Positions 50,678-62,947 of a stretch of DNA of 64,000 bases are shown here, one piece after another. The first letter of the stretch is position 1. Each line of letters starts with the position of its first letter. Origin of the DNA: Tetrahymena thermophila SB210 (Eukaryota; Ciliophora; Oligohymenophorea; Hymenostomatida; Tetrahymenidae); contig NW_002476559.1 of the NCBI RefSeq assembly GCF_000189635.1, positions 1,426,001 through 1,490,000 of the forward strand, written 5' to 3'. Both the position numbers and the translations under genes were made by a program. Below the pieces are notes generated by a model. It was not told the DNA's origin, did not search any database, and saw nothing but the letters and a program-made list of their open reading frames with translations.

Positions 50678-53600
50678 ATGCAAAGTTTAATAGACATTCC
50701 TGAAAAGTGTTTAGCTTATTCTGCAAACTGGTATCTTAATTAAATTTCTGCTTATGATGTTAACACAGACTTGTTTGCTTATGGATCAAACAGCGATATT
50801 TACATTATTAATTACTAACAAAAAAAATACGAAACCATTTTATATAATTCTAACATGAGGGAAAAGATTTCATGTGTTGCTTTTTTGCCAATCAATCTAA
50901 ATTATAAAGATTAAAATAAAACTTAAGGAGAAAATCACGAAAGTTAAGAAGAAGATATTATAATACTAGCAGGTAGTGCTAGTGGGACTTTTTATATTCA
51001 TAGTTATAATCAAGGTAGCAAAAAGTCTGAATTGTTAGAACAACAAAATATTGTTTTAAACCAAACAATTATCTCAATTAATGTAGACAATAATGAATTT
51101 AATAAATATATTGCTAAAATAATCATCAAATTATAAAATGGGTCTATTTTTCATCTGCAATATGATCTTATCAAAAAGAAAATTATTTCATTTAAAATTA
51201 ACATCCAGCAATCGAAATTTAACTTAAAATTAAAGTTTTCTTCTTTTCTTTCCAATCTAGATTCTCATACCAATAATTCTTCTTCTACTTAGTGTATCTA
51301 AAATAAGTACACAATCAACTTCTTTGAAGAAGGCTAAATTTTCTTATATGAAAATAATAATAAAATTTTTACTCACCAAATTGATGGAAAGATATTAACT
51401 TTGGATGAAATACCAAAGTAGTCAGAAAATGAAAATTAAAGATATATCCTACTCAAGAAAATAAAAAATTATGTCTTTCTAAATTTGATAGAAATAGGAT
51501 AAAACATAATAAATAATTCCTCAAGCTAGTTAATATCTTAAGATGAACATCTAAATCAAGCAAATAAAATTCAAACTCAAGAAAATTCCTTTGAAAAAAT
51601 GTAAAATTAAAATAATAATATTAATGAAGAAAGCTAAGAAAATAAATAAAAAACTGATAATGAAGAAATCAATTAAGTTTAAGGTGAAGCTTAAATCTAA
51701 GAAAAAACCTAAAGCAAAAATATTTTTTAGGTTAAAAGCATTGTTGATATTGAGATATTTTTCATTTATAATAAAAAAAATAACGATTTGCTTCAATCTA
51801 GCTTTACAATCAAGAGCTTGGATTATGATAACTTTATTTTGACTGGTAAAATGGGAGATATTTACATCTTTAATGTTTCTAAATTTATTGATTTTTCTAA
51901 ATCTAACTAAAAACTTACTATAAATCCTTTGAGTGCACAGTTTGACGATTCCTATTATTCTAAAGTTCCTGACACTAACCATTATGATGGAATTTTTTCT
52001 ATTTAGACAATTTAAGATAAAAAATTGATAACTCTTTCTATCGACAGGAGAATCTCATTTTTTAACATAACTAGATAAAGCATTTCTTAAAATGCAAATG
52101 AATTTGAAATAGAAGAAGATAATAATATTGAAAATGATGATGTTAATAAAGAAGAATAATCTAATTAAACTATACCTTATCAATTAGAATTTGAATGGTA
52201 ACTCAGTTGCTTAGGAGCTAAAGTGAATTCTCTAGCAATTTCTTAGGTAGAAAAAGAGTTAATCTACATGAGTTGTTTAGACCGCACAGTAAGAGTTTGG
52301 GATTCCTCTAAAATAGTAAGTGAATTATTTATTCAAAATTGAAAATACTAATTTTAACTTTTAATAATAAATAAGCATGACCAGCTTTACGTAAAAGAGT
52401 ATTACAAAAGGATTGATCAAATAAATGTGAAGCAAATGCTTCTTCATCCATAATTTGAAAATGTTATGGTTCTTTTTTTAGAAGACAATCCAAAAAAGCT
52501 AGGTAATTCATTGATTTTAGTTAAATTGGCTAATAATTTAATTTTTGTTATTTAAAGTTGGATATGACCTCTTTAAAGAGAAAATCAGTTTTGAGTATCT
52601 AAGCAACAGAGACATCTTGAACTTAAAATGGATAAAAAAGGAATAAGTTGATGAACTATAAAACATTCTCTTTTAATCAGTTAACACAGCTTAGAATGAA
52701 GGTAAAAATTAAAAATTTAATATTTATTTATTAACATTTTTATTTATGGAATAGGAAAAAAGGAAGAGTTAGGATAGGAAAAAGCTTTGTAAAAATAGAT
52801 TAAAGTAGAAAAAGATCATATTGAAACCAAAGAAAAAGGTTTGCTAACTTAAAATGACGATCATTATTTGCTAGTTTTCAAAAAAGGCGGATATATTAGC
52901 TTGATTGATCTATCTGATTGTAGCATTTCTATTGAAGATTATTTAATTTGCGAAAATAAAAACAATGTGCAATAGTTTGAATTTGACATTGTTAAAAGTT
53001 AAGTATTTGCTGTGTTTGCTTAATTAGGATGTATTAGTTTCTATTACGACTATCAGTATAAATAATTCTAAAATATGCACAAAAATGTTGTTAAAAGCAT
53101 AGCATTTAAGTAAACACCTGATAGTTCATAATTGATAGTCGCTTGTGCTTGCTTGGATAGGAGAATAAGTATTTATTTAGGTAACCCTGATGACGTCTCA
53201 TCCTTCTAATTTGTAACATATCTAAAGCATGAATATCCAATTGAAAAAGTAATGTTCTCTCCTGTGTCTGATTGTTATTATATGCTTTCTATAGCTCAAA
53301 ATCATAACACATTATAAATTTACAATTTATTGCCTAGCTCTGTTAGCTAATTACAACAGTAATCATAGACAAATAATACTTCAAAATAAGATAAAAATGA
53401 AAGTGATGAAGAAAATGAAGAAATTACTAATTTTGTTAAGACAGAATAATAAATAAAAACAGAGATTTAAAATAACTTACTTACCTAAGATTTATAAGAA
53501 GAAGATGGAAATTAAAAAAATAATTTATCTGAAATGTAAAAAAATATAAATTTAATTTAGAACAACAACAATTAGCAGATTAGTTTAGAATTCAAAAATG

Positions 53601-54008
53601 TTAGAGGTCATAAAGGGTACATCAATGATGCAGTATTTTCTCCTTTGGATTAAAATCTTTTGATAACATGTAAATTCCTAAATCTATTTCAAATTTGTAT
53701 ATTATTTTAATTATTATTTTTTTATTCATTTAGGTTCTGATGATTAAACAGTAAAATTTTGGTCTATAGATAGAATTATTAATAAGAGTTACCCTAAGAG
53801 GAAAAAAAACAAAAATATTAACAAAAAAGATGAAAGTTTTAACAACCAATAGCATCGAGATAAAGGAGAGCAATTTTCTTAAAAGTTAAACAACAACTAA
53901 CATAACTAAAATAAATTTAAATAAAATTAAAATAATAACTAATAATCAGCTAAAAATTATTAGCATAATAAGTTTAATAAAAAATAGAATAACAGAACAA
54001 AAAATTGA
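50678..54008 (+). CDS. WD40-repeat protein resembling Gemin5
   Basis: Five exons (50678-52315, 52376-52502, 52558-52701, 52755-53669, 53734-54008) give 3099 nt, 1032 residues, phases matching. The N-terminus has YSANWYLNQISAYD followed by a beta-rich blade. This resembles the SPNWY start of Gemin5, whose aromatic residues contact snRNA Sm-site RNA. Later blades include AKVNSLAISQVEKELIYM with RTVRVWD, NVVKSIAFKQTPDSS, and a closing VRGHKGYINDAVFSPLD with DDQTVKFW followed by a Lys/Arg-rich stretch, as at the end of the Gemin5 double propeller. Gemin5 delivers pre-snRNAs to the SMN complex. The Gemin5 C-terminal TPR-like dimerisation and second RNA-binding regions are absent: the protein ends in an Asn/Gln/Lys-rich tail. 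A Gln/Glu-rich insert occupies about 290-340. Other WD40 families such as Elp2 are less likely but not excluded. Confidence 0.7.
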
Positions 54009-54672
54009 GTTTGTTTTTAAAATATAGAAAATATTAAAATTAATCAAAAATTAAATAAAAAATAAATAATTTTATGACAATTATAAATATATTTATTTAT
54101 TTCTTAAACTTAATATTGTTACTACACTGTAAATACTTAACATTTATTTAATTTAATTATTTGTTTAGGTTTTAAATAATTTTTATTACAATATTTTTAA
54201 AAATGAAATCTTGGTCTTAATTTAAATTAAGTATTTACGAGGATCTACACTATATTAATAAATGTTAACATAATTTAAATTTTACTTTTATTATTAAATC
54301 CTTTAAAAAAATTGTAATAATTAAACTTATTAATTAGTATGTTCTGATTTAATAACTTTTTAAATTGGATTTTATTGATGTCACAAAAAAGGGTTGCTTT
54401 TCCAAATAAAATGAAAAAATAATAGATTAACTGAATTTATTAATTTTATTTATTTAGTTTAAAAATTAAACAAAAACTCAAAATGAATTACAAAAGTGAA
54501 TAAAAATATGCATGTATGGATAAAAGGAAGGAAGGAAACAATAGATAGAATTATTTATTTTATTTTTTATATAATTCAAAAAACTTTTCTTAATTATGTT
54601 TGTTTTATTTTCATCAAATTAAAATTTTTATTAAATATTTATTTATTTATTTTTTATTTTAAATTTTCATCA
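54009..54672. other. convergent spacer with a small inverted repeat
   Basis: The stop codons of the WD40 gene (+) and the C1q-like gene (-) face each other. Two perfect 12-base inverted arms (54129-54140 and 54227-54238, GTAAATACTTAA and its complement) are about 86 bases apart. The rest is A/T tracts. Confidence 0.5.
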
Positions 54673-57600
54673 TCATAAACGCTTTAGACCAAAGAAACCT
54701 TCGCCTCCGAATTCACCTGTATAAGTTAGGGAAATTCTTGCTCTAGCAGGTAAAATAATGAAATCCACTAAGGTTAAACCTATTTTTTAATTTAATTTTA
54801 GCATCAAATCAAGTCTAAAATAAATTTTTACCTGTGATGGTGCCAGCAGAGTGCTTAATATCCTTGATTTTTCCTGACGAATGATGCATAACATAAGAAG
54901 CAGTATTAACTGCAGACATTATAGGTTCTCCATTGATTAGAATCTATATAGTTGGTTTCTTTTTAGCAAAGAATCCAAGTGTAACCTATATATATACATA
55001 TATGATATTGTTAATTTTAATCCTCATTTTTAAGTAAAAAACTAAATAAAAGGCTTACTTCATACAAGCCAGGAGCAACTACTAAAATGCTAGTTTTTTC
55101 TTTTTCCCACAAGTAATTATCAGGAAGAGTATTTACTAATTACACTTCCCAAGGAATGAGAGAACCAGCTTTAATTTCACCAGATTTCCAAGTCCATCTA
55201 CCAACTATATTTTCAGTACAAAGTTATTCATTTATAATTGCTTAATCGCTCACTATATTATTAAGATCTTCTTGATAACTTTTCTTTTCTAATTCGCGAT
55301 GGATATCACTTAAAGCTCTATTTACATCATCAATATCTATTTAAATAATTTATATAAATTAATTACAAAGTAAAGTTTAACTCATTACTAGATTTAGCAT
55401 CTAAAAGAGTGCAAACATCTTTGATATTTGATTTAAGTAACATATCGCGCTAAAGTTCCTCAATAGCTAAATTAGCTTAGTTAGCAAAATGATCGAATTC
55501 CTTTAAATTAACTTTATCCTCACACTCTTTGAAGACCTTTTCTACCATCTTTCTCATTTCCTCAATTTCCTAGCTGCTTACCTAATTAGATAATAAAAAT
55601 GAATGAATTATTTTAATTAAGTAAAATAAACTTTTAATTTTTTAAGTTAAAATAATTTTGAAAAAAAATTAAAAAGTTTTTATTTTTATCTTATTTTTTT
55701 TTTAGTAAGCAATTTAAAAATTATTTTGTTTTTATTGAAGTTATTCTAAGTAATTTTATTAAAAATATAATTTTGAATTAACTAATAAATAATCAAACTG
55801 AAAAATTATAAAAATATTTATTTGGTTTTTTATCAAAAGAGAAAAAAAATAAATTTTAAATAATAAAAATAATTTATTACTTTTGTTGCTATGAGATTGA
55901 GTACGTTGGTGTTATCAGCCTTTTGAGATAAGGCTTGTTATACATCAACAAAGTTGGCTTTTTTGTCTAAAATTTGAAGAAGGTTGGCTTCATTTTCGCC
56001 AATGTAATTTTTAATTTCATCTTTTAATTCTAAGAACCTTTGAGATATGTCACTCTAACATGCGTTTAATGCATTTTAAACTTCCATTAAATCTGTTTTC
56101 TCTTCAAGAGCATTTAATACCTTGACTCTAAAATCGATGAATTCATTTTTATCTAGCTTCAAAAGGAAATTTTCATTAAACTCCTTTTTTAAAGTCTCCA
56201 AATCATCCAAAAGATATTGAATCTCTTTTTGGATTTCTTTTTTATAATTTGCTAAAAGTCCTTTATTGAAATTTTGCATTTATTCTTAATCGTTTCTTCT
56301 TTCTTCGTTGACGCTCTTAATGTTTTCATGAGCTTTAAGAATTTCCTCTCTCAAGTTATCAAACAGCTATTCATTCTTTTTAAATTTATCTGTCACTAAT
56401 TCTTCCTAAGCTTTTCTAAAGTTTATAGTTTAGTCTTTCATGTCTTGCATATCTTTAATGAGTTCGTTTCTATTTTTATTTAAATAATTCATAAACATTA
56501 AAAATTAAACTATATTTGTTATTTATTTTACCTGAGTTGGTTTGACATTTAATTAAATAAATCAATATCAGCTTTTTAAGCTACTTAATTATAGATTTTA
56601 TCTAATTCCTTTTGCTCTGCTTTTTTATTAAGTGCTTGAGTGGTATTGAAACGAAGATCCTCCAATAAATTTTTTACAACACTCAATTCCTTATCTTAAA
56701 GTTATTTAAATGCTTCTATTTCATTGGAAGCTTATTAAATTTAACTTTAAATGATCTATTAAATAAATTAATTATCATTAAAAAATATAAATAAATTAAT
56801 TTTATTGTTCATACCTCAACATCAGTTCTATCTGCTTTGTTAGAGAGAGAGTTGACTAACAAATTAAAATCATTCTTTTCTACTTTGCAGTCAAGCAATT
56901 AATTTATCTTTTCAAGCTAATGGTTGTCGACTTTGCTTTCTACCATCGTTAAGAGATTTTAAATATCAGTTGTTTCAGCTTTCCTAGCTTCATAAAAATA
57001 AAATAAAATTTAATTCTAATTTAATGAGTGATATTTTTATAATTAATTCATTCTTTCTTTATCAATTTGTTTAATGAATTTCCATACAAAGAATCATAAA
57101 AATAGTTAGCCATAATTTTAATTAAGTTTGAAATATATTTTCACTGCCAACATTTTTTATTTAAATTTTTAAAAAAATAGATTTCAAATAATTTTTGTTG
57201 TTTTTGATGTAAAATAAAATAATTATTCTGAAATAAGTAATGAAAGGATTTTATTACCTAACATGGCATCAATTTCAACTTTATTAGCTTTTCTTTAAAG
57301 TGCATTTGCTACTGATTGCTTATTGGCTTTTTGATCTAATTATTCGTTTACTTCCTCTAAGCTGGCTTTTTATGCAAGTTAATTAGAAATGCTTAAAATA
57401 TCTTGTTGGAAAATATTTCTGTATGATCTTAAATCTTAAACTTGTTCATCTAACTTTGCATATAATCCATCAATTTCACTGTTGAATTAGTTTGTATTGA
57501 CTTTGTTTTCTAGCATGACTTTGATCTTTTAAAAAAACACAAAAAATTATCACAAAGAAATAAAATATTAAAATGCTTGTTTGCTTGAAATGAATTACTT

Positions 57601-58530
57601 CTTAATGAGAGACTTTAGAGGACATCATGTAATCAAAATCTTCCTTCAAAGTGCATCTAAAAATTTAATTTTAAATATCTTTTGTAATTATTTTTGAAGT
57701 AGCAATCAAAATATTTAAAGATAAGTTTTAATTAATAAAGTATTAATTTGCCAGTCAGTGCAATTTTGAGAGTTTAAGACTGGAAATACTTGCTTATCTA
57801 TATATCTATTTATCTTTCTTTCTGCCATTAAATTTAACATATAGAAATCTTTGAATTAATTATTTATTTACTGCTAAAATCTGTTTTATAAATCATCAAA
57901 TGAAGGTCTTCCTTCTAAAATTTGAGCTAATTCATTTAAACTTTCTTTTACATCTTCAACATTTGCTTTGCTATCTAAATAGTCTTGGAGATTGACAATT
58001 TTAACCTTTAAATTATAAATATTTGCTAAGCTAATTATCATTTCTTGAGGATAAATCTAAAAATATAAAGAGCTTCATGCAATTAATATTTTATGCTATA
58101 TTTACATTAGAAATATTTTGTCTTTCCAACTCACGGATTGCTTCTCCTTAGTTCTTTACTACATCAGTCAGTGCTTTGAAAGTTAATCTTATAATATCTT
58201 AAACATTTCTCCAATCATTAGTTCCCTTTTTTTAAAAGCATTATTTTCAAAAATTTATTTGATGATAAAAATTAGCTTCATATTGCCAGAATTATAAAAT
58301 ATATATTTAATCATAAAATAAATAAATAGCGGTTTTCCATTTGCTATTTGATACATTTTATATTTCAAAGATAACTAAAATCAAGTAAAGGAGCTAATAA
58401 AATTTATTAAAAGCTTTACAGATAGAAGATCCTCAACTAAAACTACTGAAAAAGGGTCAACCTCTGACTCAGTAATCAATACTTTTCTTTACGAATATTT
58501 TTATGAAAGAGGACTTGAGCTGTTATTCAT
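54673..58530 (-). CDS. helical-repeat stalk protein with C1q-like C-terminal domain
   Basis: Twelve exons (54673-54779, 54832-54985, 55059-55336, 55389-55581, 55881-56469, 56532-56755, 56815-56987, 57258-57525, 57599-57656, 57872-58056, 58106-58225, 58420-58530) give 2460 nt, 819 residues, phases matching. Residues about 40-75 form a Trp-containing helix (NDWRNVQDIIR). Residues about 80-685 are helical with a recurring 15-19-residue pattern, K-A/V-D/N/E-x-x-x-D/E-V/F followed by x-x-x-L: KANVEDV, KASLEEV, KANKVEI, KADRTDV, KADIDLF, KANFVDV. The last 135 residues look like a C1q/TNF-type jelly roll: APGLYEVTLGFFAKKKPT, ILINGEPI, LPARARISLTYTGEFGGEGF. There is no signal peptide, so it is probably intracellular. 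C1q heads and such stalks both form trimers elsewhere, so a trimeric rod is inferred. The 58530 start gives a natural polar N-terminus. Function unknown. Confidence 0.82.
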
Positions 58531-59093
58531 TTTATCTATGTATGAATGTATGTATGTATGTACGATATTTACTTACTAAATAAATCTTTTTTTTTAAGAA
58601 TAATAATGATAATACCAACAAACAAACAAATAATTAATAAATTAATTTATTAATTTTTTACAGTTAATAATGCTTTGCAAAAACATTAATTAATAATTTG
58701 ATTTAATTTTTGTTACTTGATTTCTTAATATTGAATAATTTTTATGTACATATGTATTTATGTATATATACATCATAATAACTCAATCAATTCCTTCATC
58801 TAGGTAGGTTTATTTGATTTTAATTTACTAATTGCAAATTTTCGAATTTTTAAACTAAGATATGTATGTACTAACAATCAATCAATAAATAAAATCACCT
58901 TCACAAATTTCTTATTCACTAATTTCTATTTTTTTTGTCGCTAAATAAAAATTATTGCTGAGTTTTAAACAGTTTGAAAAGATCCATTTAAAAAACAATT
59001 TATCTATTTATGAATCAATAAATCAATCTATTTAATTTAATTTATTAATTAATTTTTTATCTATATATTTTTTATTTATAATTTATTAAAAAG

Positions 59094-59123
59094 TATCTAT
59101 CTATCTATCTATCTATCTATCTA
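59094..59123. repeat. (TATC)n microsatellite
   Basis: About seven perfect TATC units in a spacer. The same GATA/TATC unit recurs at several other spacers in the window. Confidence 0.85.
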
Positions 59124-60170
59124 CTTTTGTCACCAGTAAAAAATTCATTTTAAAAAAATCACTAACAAATATTTAATTTTAACGAAATATTTAAATTAAT
59201 TTAAAAATTTACAACACAATTTTAATATTTAATTTTAGCATTGAAATAATAATATTTTTAATTTAATTTTAACATTGAATTAATAATGTTTTTAATTTAA
59301 TTTGTCAAATACATGTTAGATAAAAAATACTAAGTTTTCAATTGTTTTACCATTTATTTTAAAGAGAATTTCTACAAAATTAATTAATTAGTTAACATAA
59401 AGAAAAGAGTGAATACTATTTTATTTTAATTGTTACCAAATAATTAATTGAATCATATAATTAAAAGCTCAATAATTTGTTGATTGATTAACTACAATAA
59501 ATAACATGCCATTATTTTCTTTCAAATTTTTAAATTATTTATAAAAATAAAAAATTATTGATTTACTAAAATATAAAATTAAATTTATTACCTGCCATCA
59601 TAAGCTATAATTATGTTTAAGTATTTATATCATAAAAGTGCAGTAATATTTATTATTAATATTAAAATTTATAATTGAGCATTTTATTATTTTCCATATC
59701 TATTTTACTTAATTTATATGCTATATACACTATTTATGAATTAGTAATTTTAAAAATAATTTAATTAATTTGGATAGTTTTAAAAGCAACAAACAATTTT
59801 TTAAAATAGCTAGGTAGGTAGGTAGATAAGCTAACTTACTTTTTATGTCCTAATATAATAATTTAACATATTAATACAAATAATTTTTAAAAGGAATAAA
59901 ACATAATATATTTAATTCAAAAATAAACTAACTATATTTAATTGAATATCTGATTAGCCTTTTAACTTATTTATGATTTTTAATAAATTGGTTGATTTCA
60001 GAATTGAAATAGTTTGTTTGATAATTTTTGTAAAATATAATATGATCATAATTAAGTTAAGATTGATAATATACATTATAAAATAGCTATTATATTTACA
60101 ATTTGAAAACAATTAATTAATTAAATATATTAATTTATCCTCACTTTTGTTCATTCATTTATTAAATAAC

Positions 60171-60202
60171 TTACTTACTTACTTACTTACACACTTACTT
60201 AC
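60171..60202. repeat. (ACTT)n microsatellite
   Basis: ACTT units, interrupted once by CACAC, immediately 3' of the Sld5 gene. Confidence 0.8.
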
Positions 60203-60353
60203 TGGCTTTTTGTTAACTTGCTTTTCATATTAAATAATTAATTTTTTTGAGATTTTTTGTTGTTGAAATAAATAGTGATTGATATTGTTAAGCAAAGATT
60301 CCATTCTTGCTATTTATTTATTTTTATAATTATATTTGAACAGTTTTTGCTTT

Positions 60354-61763
60354 TCACACAAGATCTACATCTAAATTTTAATGCAAAGTTCTATTTTAAA
60401 AAAATTTAATTCCTTGTAAGTAAATATGTTCTGGCTCTGAAATAAAATTTACTTTATGTGCTTATATGGTACCATAATTATCTCCCCCTCTTCTATTTTT
60501 CTAAATTTATTGAAATAATTAATTAATTAATTAAGTAAAATAAAATATTTGCTTTGTTTACACTTGTTCTCCATCTATATCATAGTTTCCACCTTGCTTA
60601 AACTTAACAAATACTACTTTATCTTAGTTAGGTGTATCAATTTCTAAATAAATAAATAAATATTAATTATAAGAGGTTAAATCTTTAATACACTAGTATG
60701 TATTGAAATTTATGAATTAAATTACATATTTTTTCAAAATTTTATTTCTGAACTTAAGAGTTAGTTTCTTAATCCTCGCTTTCTATTCCAATATCTCTGA
60801 AACTTTAAGGCAGAGTTTTTAGCAAATGGTTTTAAAAAATTTACTATCTGAGAGCAGCATAACTTTTTGTAAAAAACAAGTTAAATTAATTATTGTTTTT
60901 TGTTTATATAAAAGTCAAAATGTATGTTGATTAAAATTAATTAGTTACTTTTTTACAAATTCCTTTTCTTAGAGATTGAGGTAATCATACTTACTGTGTT
61001 TTATAATGTTCATGTAATACTTTTAAATCTATATATTTATTTTATTAGTAAAAATGAATAAAATAACTTGCATTCTATTTTGGCTAATTAATTAACTAAT
61101 TACTTTGTATAGTCTTGTTCTTGTATACAATTTTATCAAATATTTTACTCTGTCACACTCTTCTTTCATTAAATCTTGCAAAAATTTATTTTTAGGGTGT
61201 TAAAATTTCTTATCATCATTTATGCTCTATTCGAATTCTTTTATTTGCATTTCCTATTTTTTATTTTTTCAAAAAAGAATCAATTAGTAAATAAATGTTA
61301 GATTGGTTGATTAATTGATTGTCATGAAAAAATGTTTGTTTTTGTAATTAAAAAAAAGGTTTTTTATGCTATTTACTTAATTTTGTATTAACTCAAATAA
61401 ATCATCAATAATCTATTGCTAGTAGAGAATAATATCAGGACAATACTTTTCTTAAGTGATAACTTTGATTATTAAGTCAATGTCTTAATTCAAATTGTTA
61501 TCTTCTTCTTCATTGTCATTTTTATCAAGATTTTCGCTTGCTAAGTCTCCCAACTCATCATAAAGATCATATTCATTTGAAATATCTTATTATTATCTTC
61601 TTCCTTTTTTCGATTTGTTGCTTAAAATATTGCTGTGCTTGCGATTACTAAAATTCTCAGTGTCTTCATCCTCATCGTCGTCTTCATTAGTAACTTTCCT
61701 GACAACTTTTTTATCGAATTGCTTTTTAACCTCTTCCATTTCATCAGAATAATCCTAACTCAT
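60354..61763 (-). CDS. GINS complex subunit Sld5 (GINS4)
   Basis: Seven exons (60354-60390, 60453-60500, 60562-60643, 60726-60862, 60949-61028, 61104-61253, 61377-61763) give 921 nt, 306 residues, phases matching. GINS joins Cdc45 and Mcm2-7 in the replicative helicase. The alpha-helical A domain has CPDIILYQQQIIDDLFELI, DLMKEECDRVKYLIKLYTR and LRQQIFQNHLLKTLPQSF. The small C-terminal beta B domain follows with DKVVFVKFKQGGNYDIDGEQ, then EEGEIIMVPYKHIK and a final DVDLV, matching the closing strand in yeast and animal Sld5. The first 85 residues are an acidic extension (TNEDDDEDEDTENF, then DKNDNEEEDNN) with basic patches that animal Sld5 lacks. The last exon has only 12 codons including the stop. 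Protein length is about 80 residues above human, mostly from the extension. Confidence 0.85.
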
Positions 61764-62947
61764 TTTGATAAATAATGCTTTAGAAAACTTTAAGAAAAAC
61801 TAAATTGAATCTATCTATTTATTTATTTAATTGTTTGCTTGTTATTGCTATTATCTACAACCAAAAATATCCTTTTTTGATATTATAATTTCTACTCTTT
61901 TAAGAAACAGGTTTTAGTGGAGGTAATTTAATATGAATTATTATATTTTACAGTTTTACCGCTAAATTTAAATAAACATTCATCAATTAAATAATGTCAC
62001 CATTTTTAACTTTAAACTATTTTAAAATTAAAAGCTAAAATGTAAGTATAAATATTTAAAAATATTATTCAAAATTATGAAAAATAAAATGCAAAAATAG
62101 TACTTAAACAGTTAATATAAATAAATAAATCAAAATATTAAATAAAAAATTTAAAATAATTTATTATCTGAATATTTAAAAAAATATATTTTGGAATAGG
62201 CGTATATATATATATATATGATTTTAAAAGTGTTTAAGTAGCATTTTTGATTTGGTTCGAATATTTGTAACTTAAATTTATACTCAAATTAGTAAATAAA
62301 CGATTTTATAGTTGATATTTTTTAAATTAAATTTTAAATATCAAATATAAAATATTTACAACCTTAAATCATTCTAAGATATTTCATATCTATAAAATTA
62401 GAATCTAAAATATACATATAAAAAATTAGATGGTATAAGTATGAAGGTGTGTATCTGTGTGTGTGTGTGTTTGTGTGATGATATTAGAGTTTTTAATAAC
62501 AATTTTAATTTGCTACTTAAATATTTTAAAATTAAATGTAAATCAAAAACATTAATTAATAAAGCTTAGAGATAGATAATATATAGATAGATTCTACTAA
62601 ATTTGACATTATAAAAAAATATTTTGCAAAAATAAATATGAAAATAAATGCATGCCTACCATTCATAAAAACTTTAAAATGAAAAAGAATAAAAGAATCT
62701 TATCTTATCTATTAATTAAAATCTAAACATTAAGCAAAAGAAGAGTTGAAAATGAATGAATGAATGAATGCTTTAAGTAATTAAATGGCTAGTTGATTGA
62801 TTAATTAGGTGATAATTTTTAATTTAAGCTGAACGTTAATGTACTAAGGTAAAACAATTAATAACTTAAATTATTAGAAAATATTTGATATATAAAAAAT
62901 ATAAACAATAGATAATTATTCTAAATAACATTTTATTTATTTATTGA
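61764..62947. other. AT-rich spacer with dinucleotide repeats
   Basis: Contains (TA)n at about 62203-62219, (GT)n at 62456-62477 and GAAT units near 62754-62769. A GGTTCGAAT string at about 62254 resembles a tRNA B box but lacks a surrounding cloverleaf. It holds the Sld5 promoter and the STI1 3' UTR. Confidence 0.5.
62456..62477. repeat. (GT)n microsatellite
   Basis: A GT-dinucleotide run with one interruption, in the spacer between Sld5 and the STI1-like gene. Confidence 0.8.

Larger units (their letters stand above)
58531..60353. other. AT-rich spacer with tetranucleotide repeats
   Basis: Lies between the Sld5 stop and the C1q-like gene start, both minus strand. It contains TATG repeats at about 58538-58562, TATC repeats at 59094-59123, and ACTT repeats at about 60171-60202. 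No gene or RNA was recognised. Confidence 0.55.

Noticed and set aside
51551..51982. 143-residue minus-strand ORF
   Set aside because: It is antisense to the first exon of the WD40 gene, whose ciliate-code frame is continuous across it; the hydrophobicity is the complement of a Lys/Asn/Gln-rich region.
57061..57130. Minus-strand ATG followed by MANYFYDSLYGN as a possible gene start
   Set aside because: It lies inside an intron of the C1q-like gene; exons on both sides join in phase and continue the same repeat pattern.
60437..60452. A 16-nt GTAAAT..CAG stretch as an intron at the end of Sld5
   Set aside because: Too short for an intron here. The longer intron to 60391 restores the conserved Sld5 C-terminal strand and a TGA stop.
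62230..62270. GGTTCGAAT string resembling a tRNA B box
   Set aside because: No matching A box or acceptor stem was found around it and it is not followed by the usual CC.
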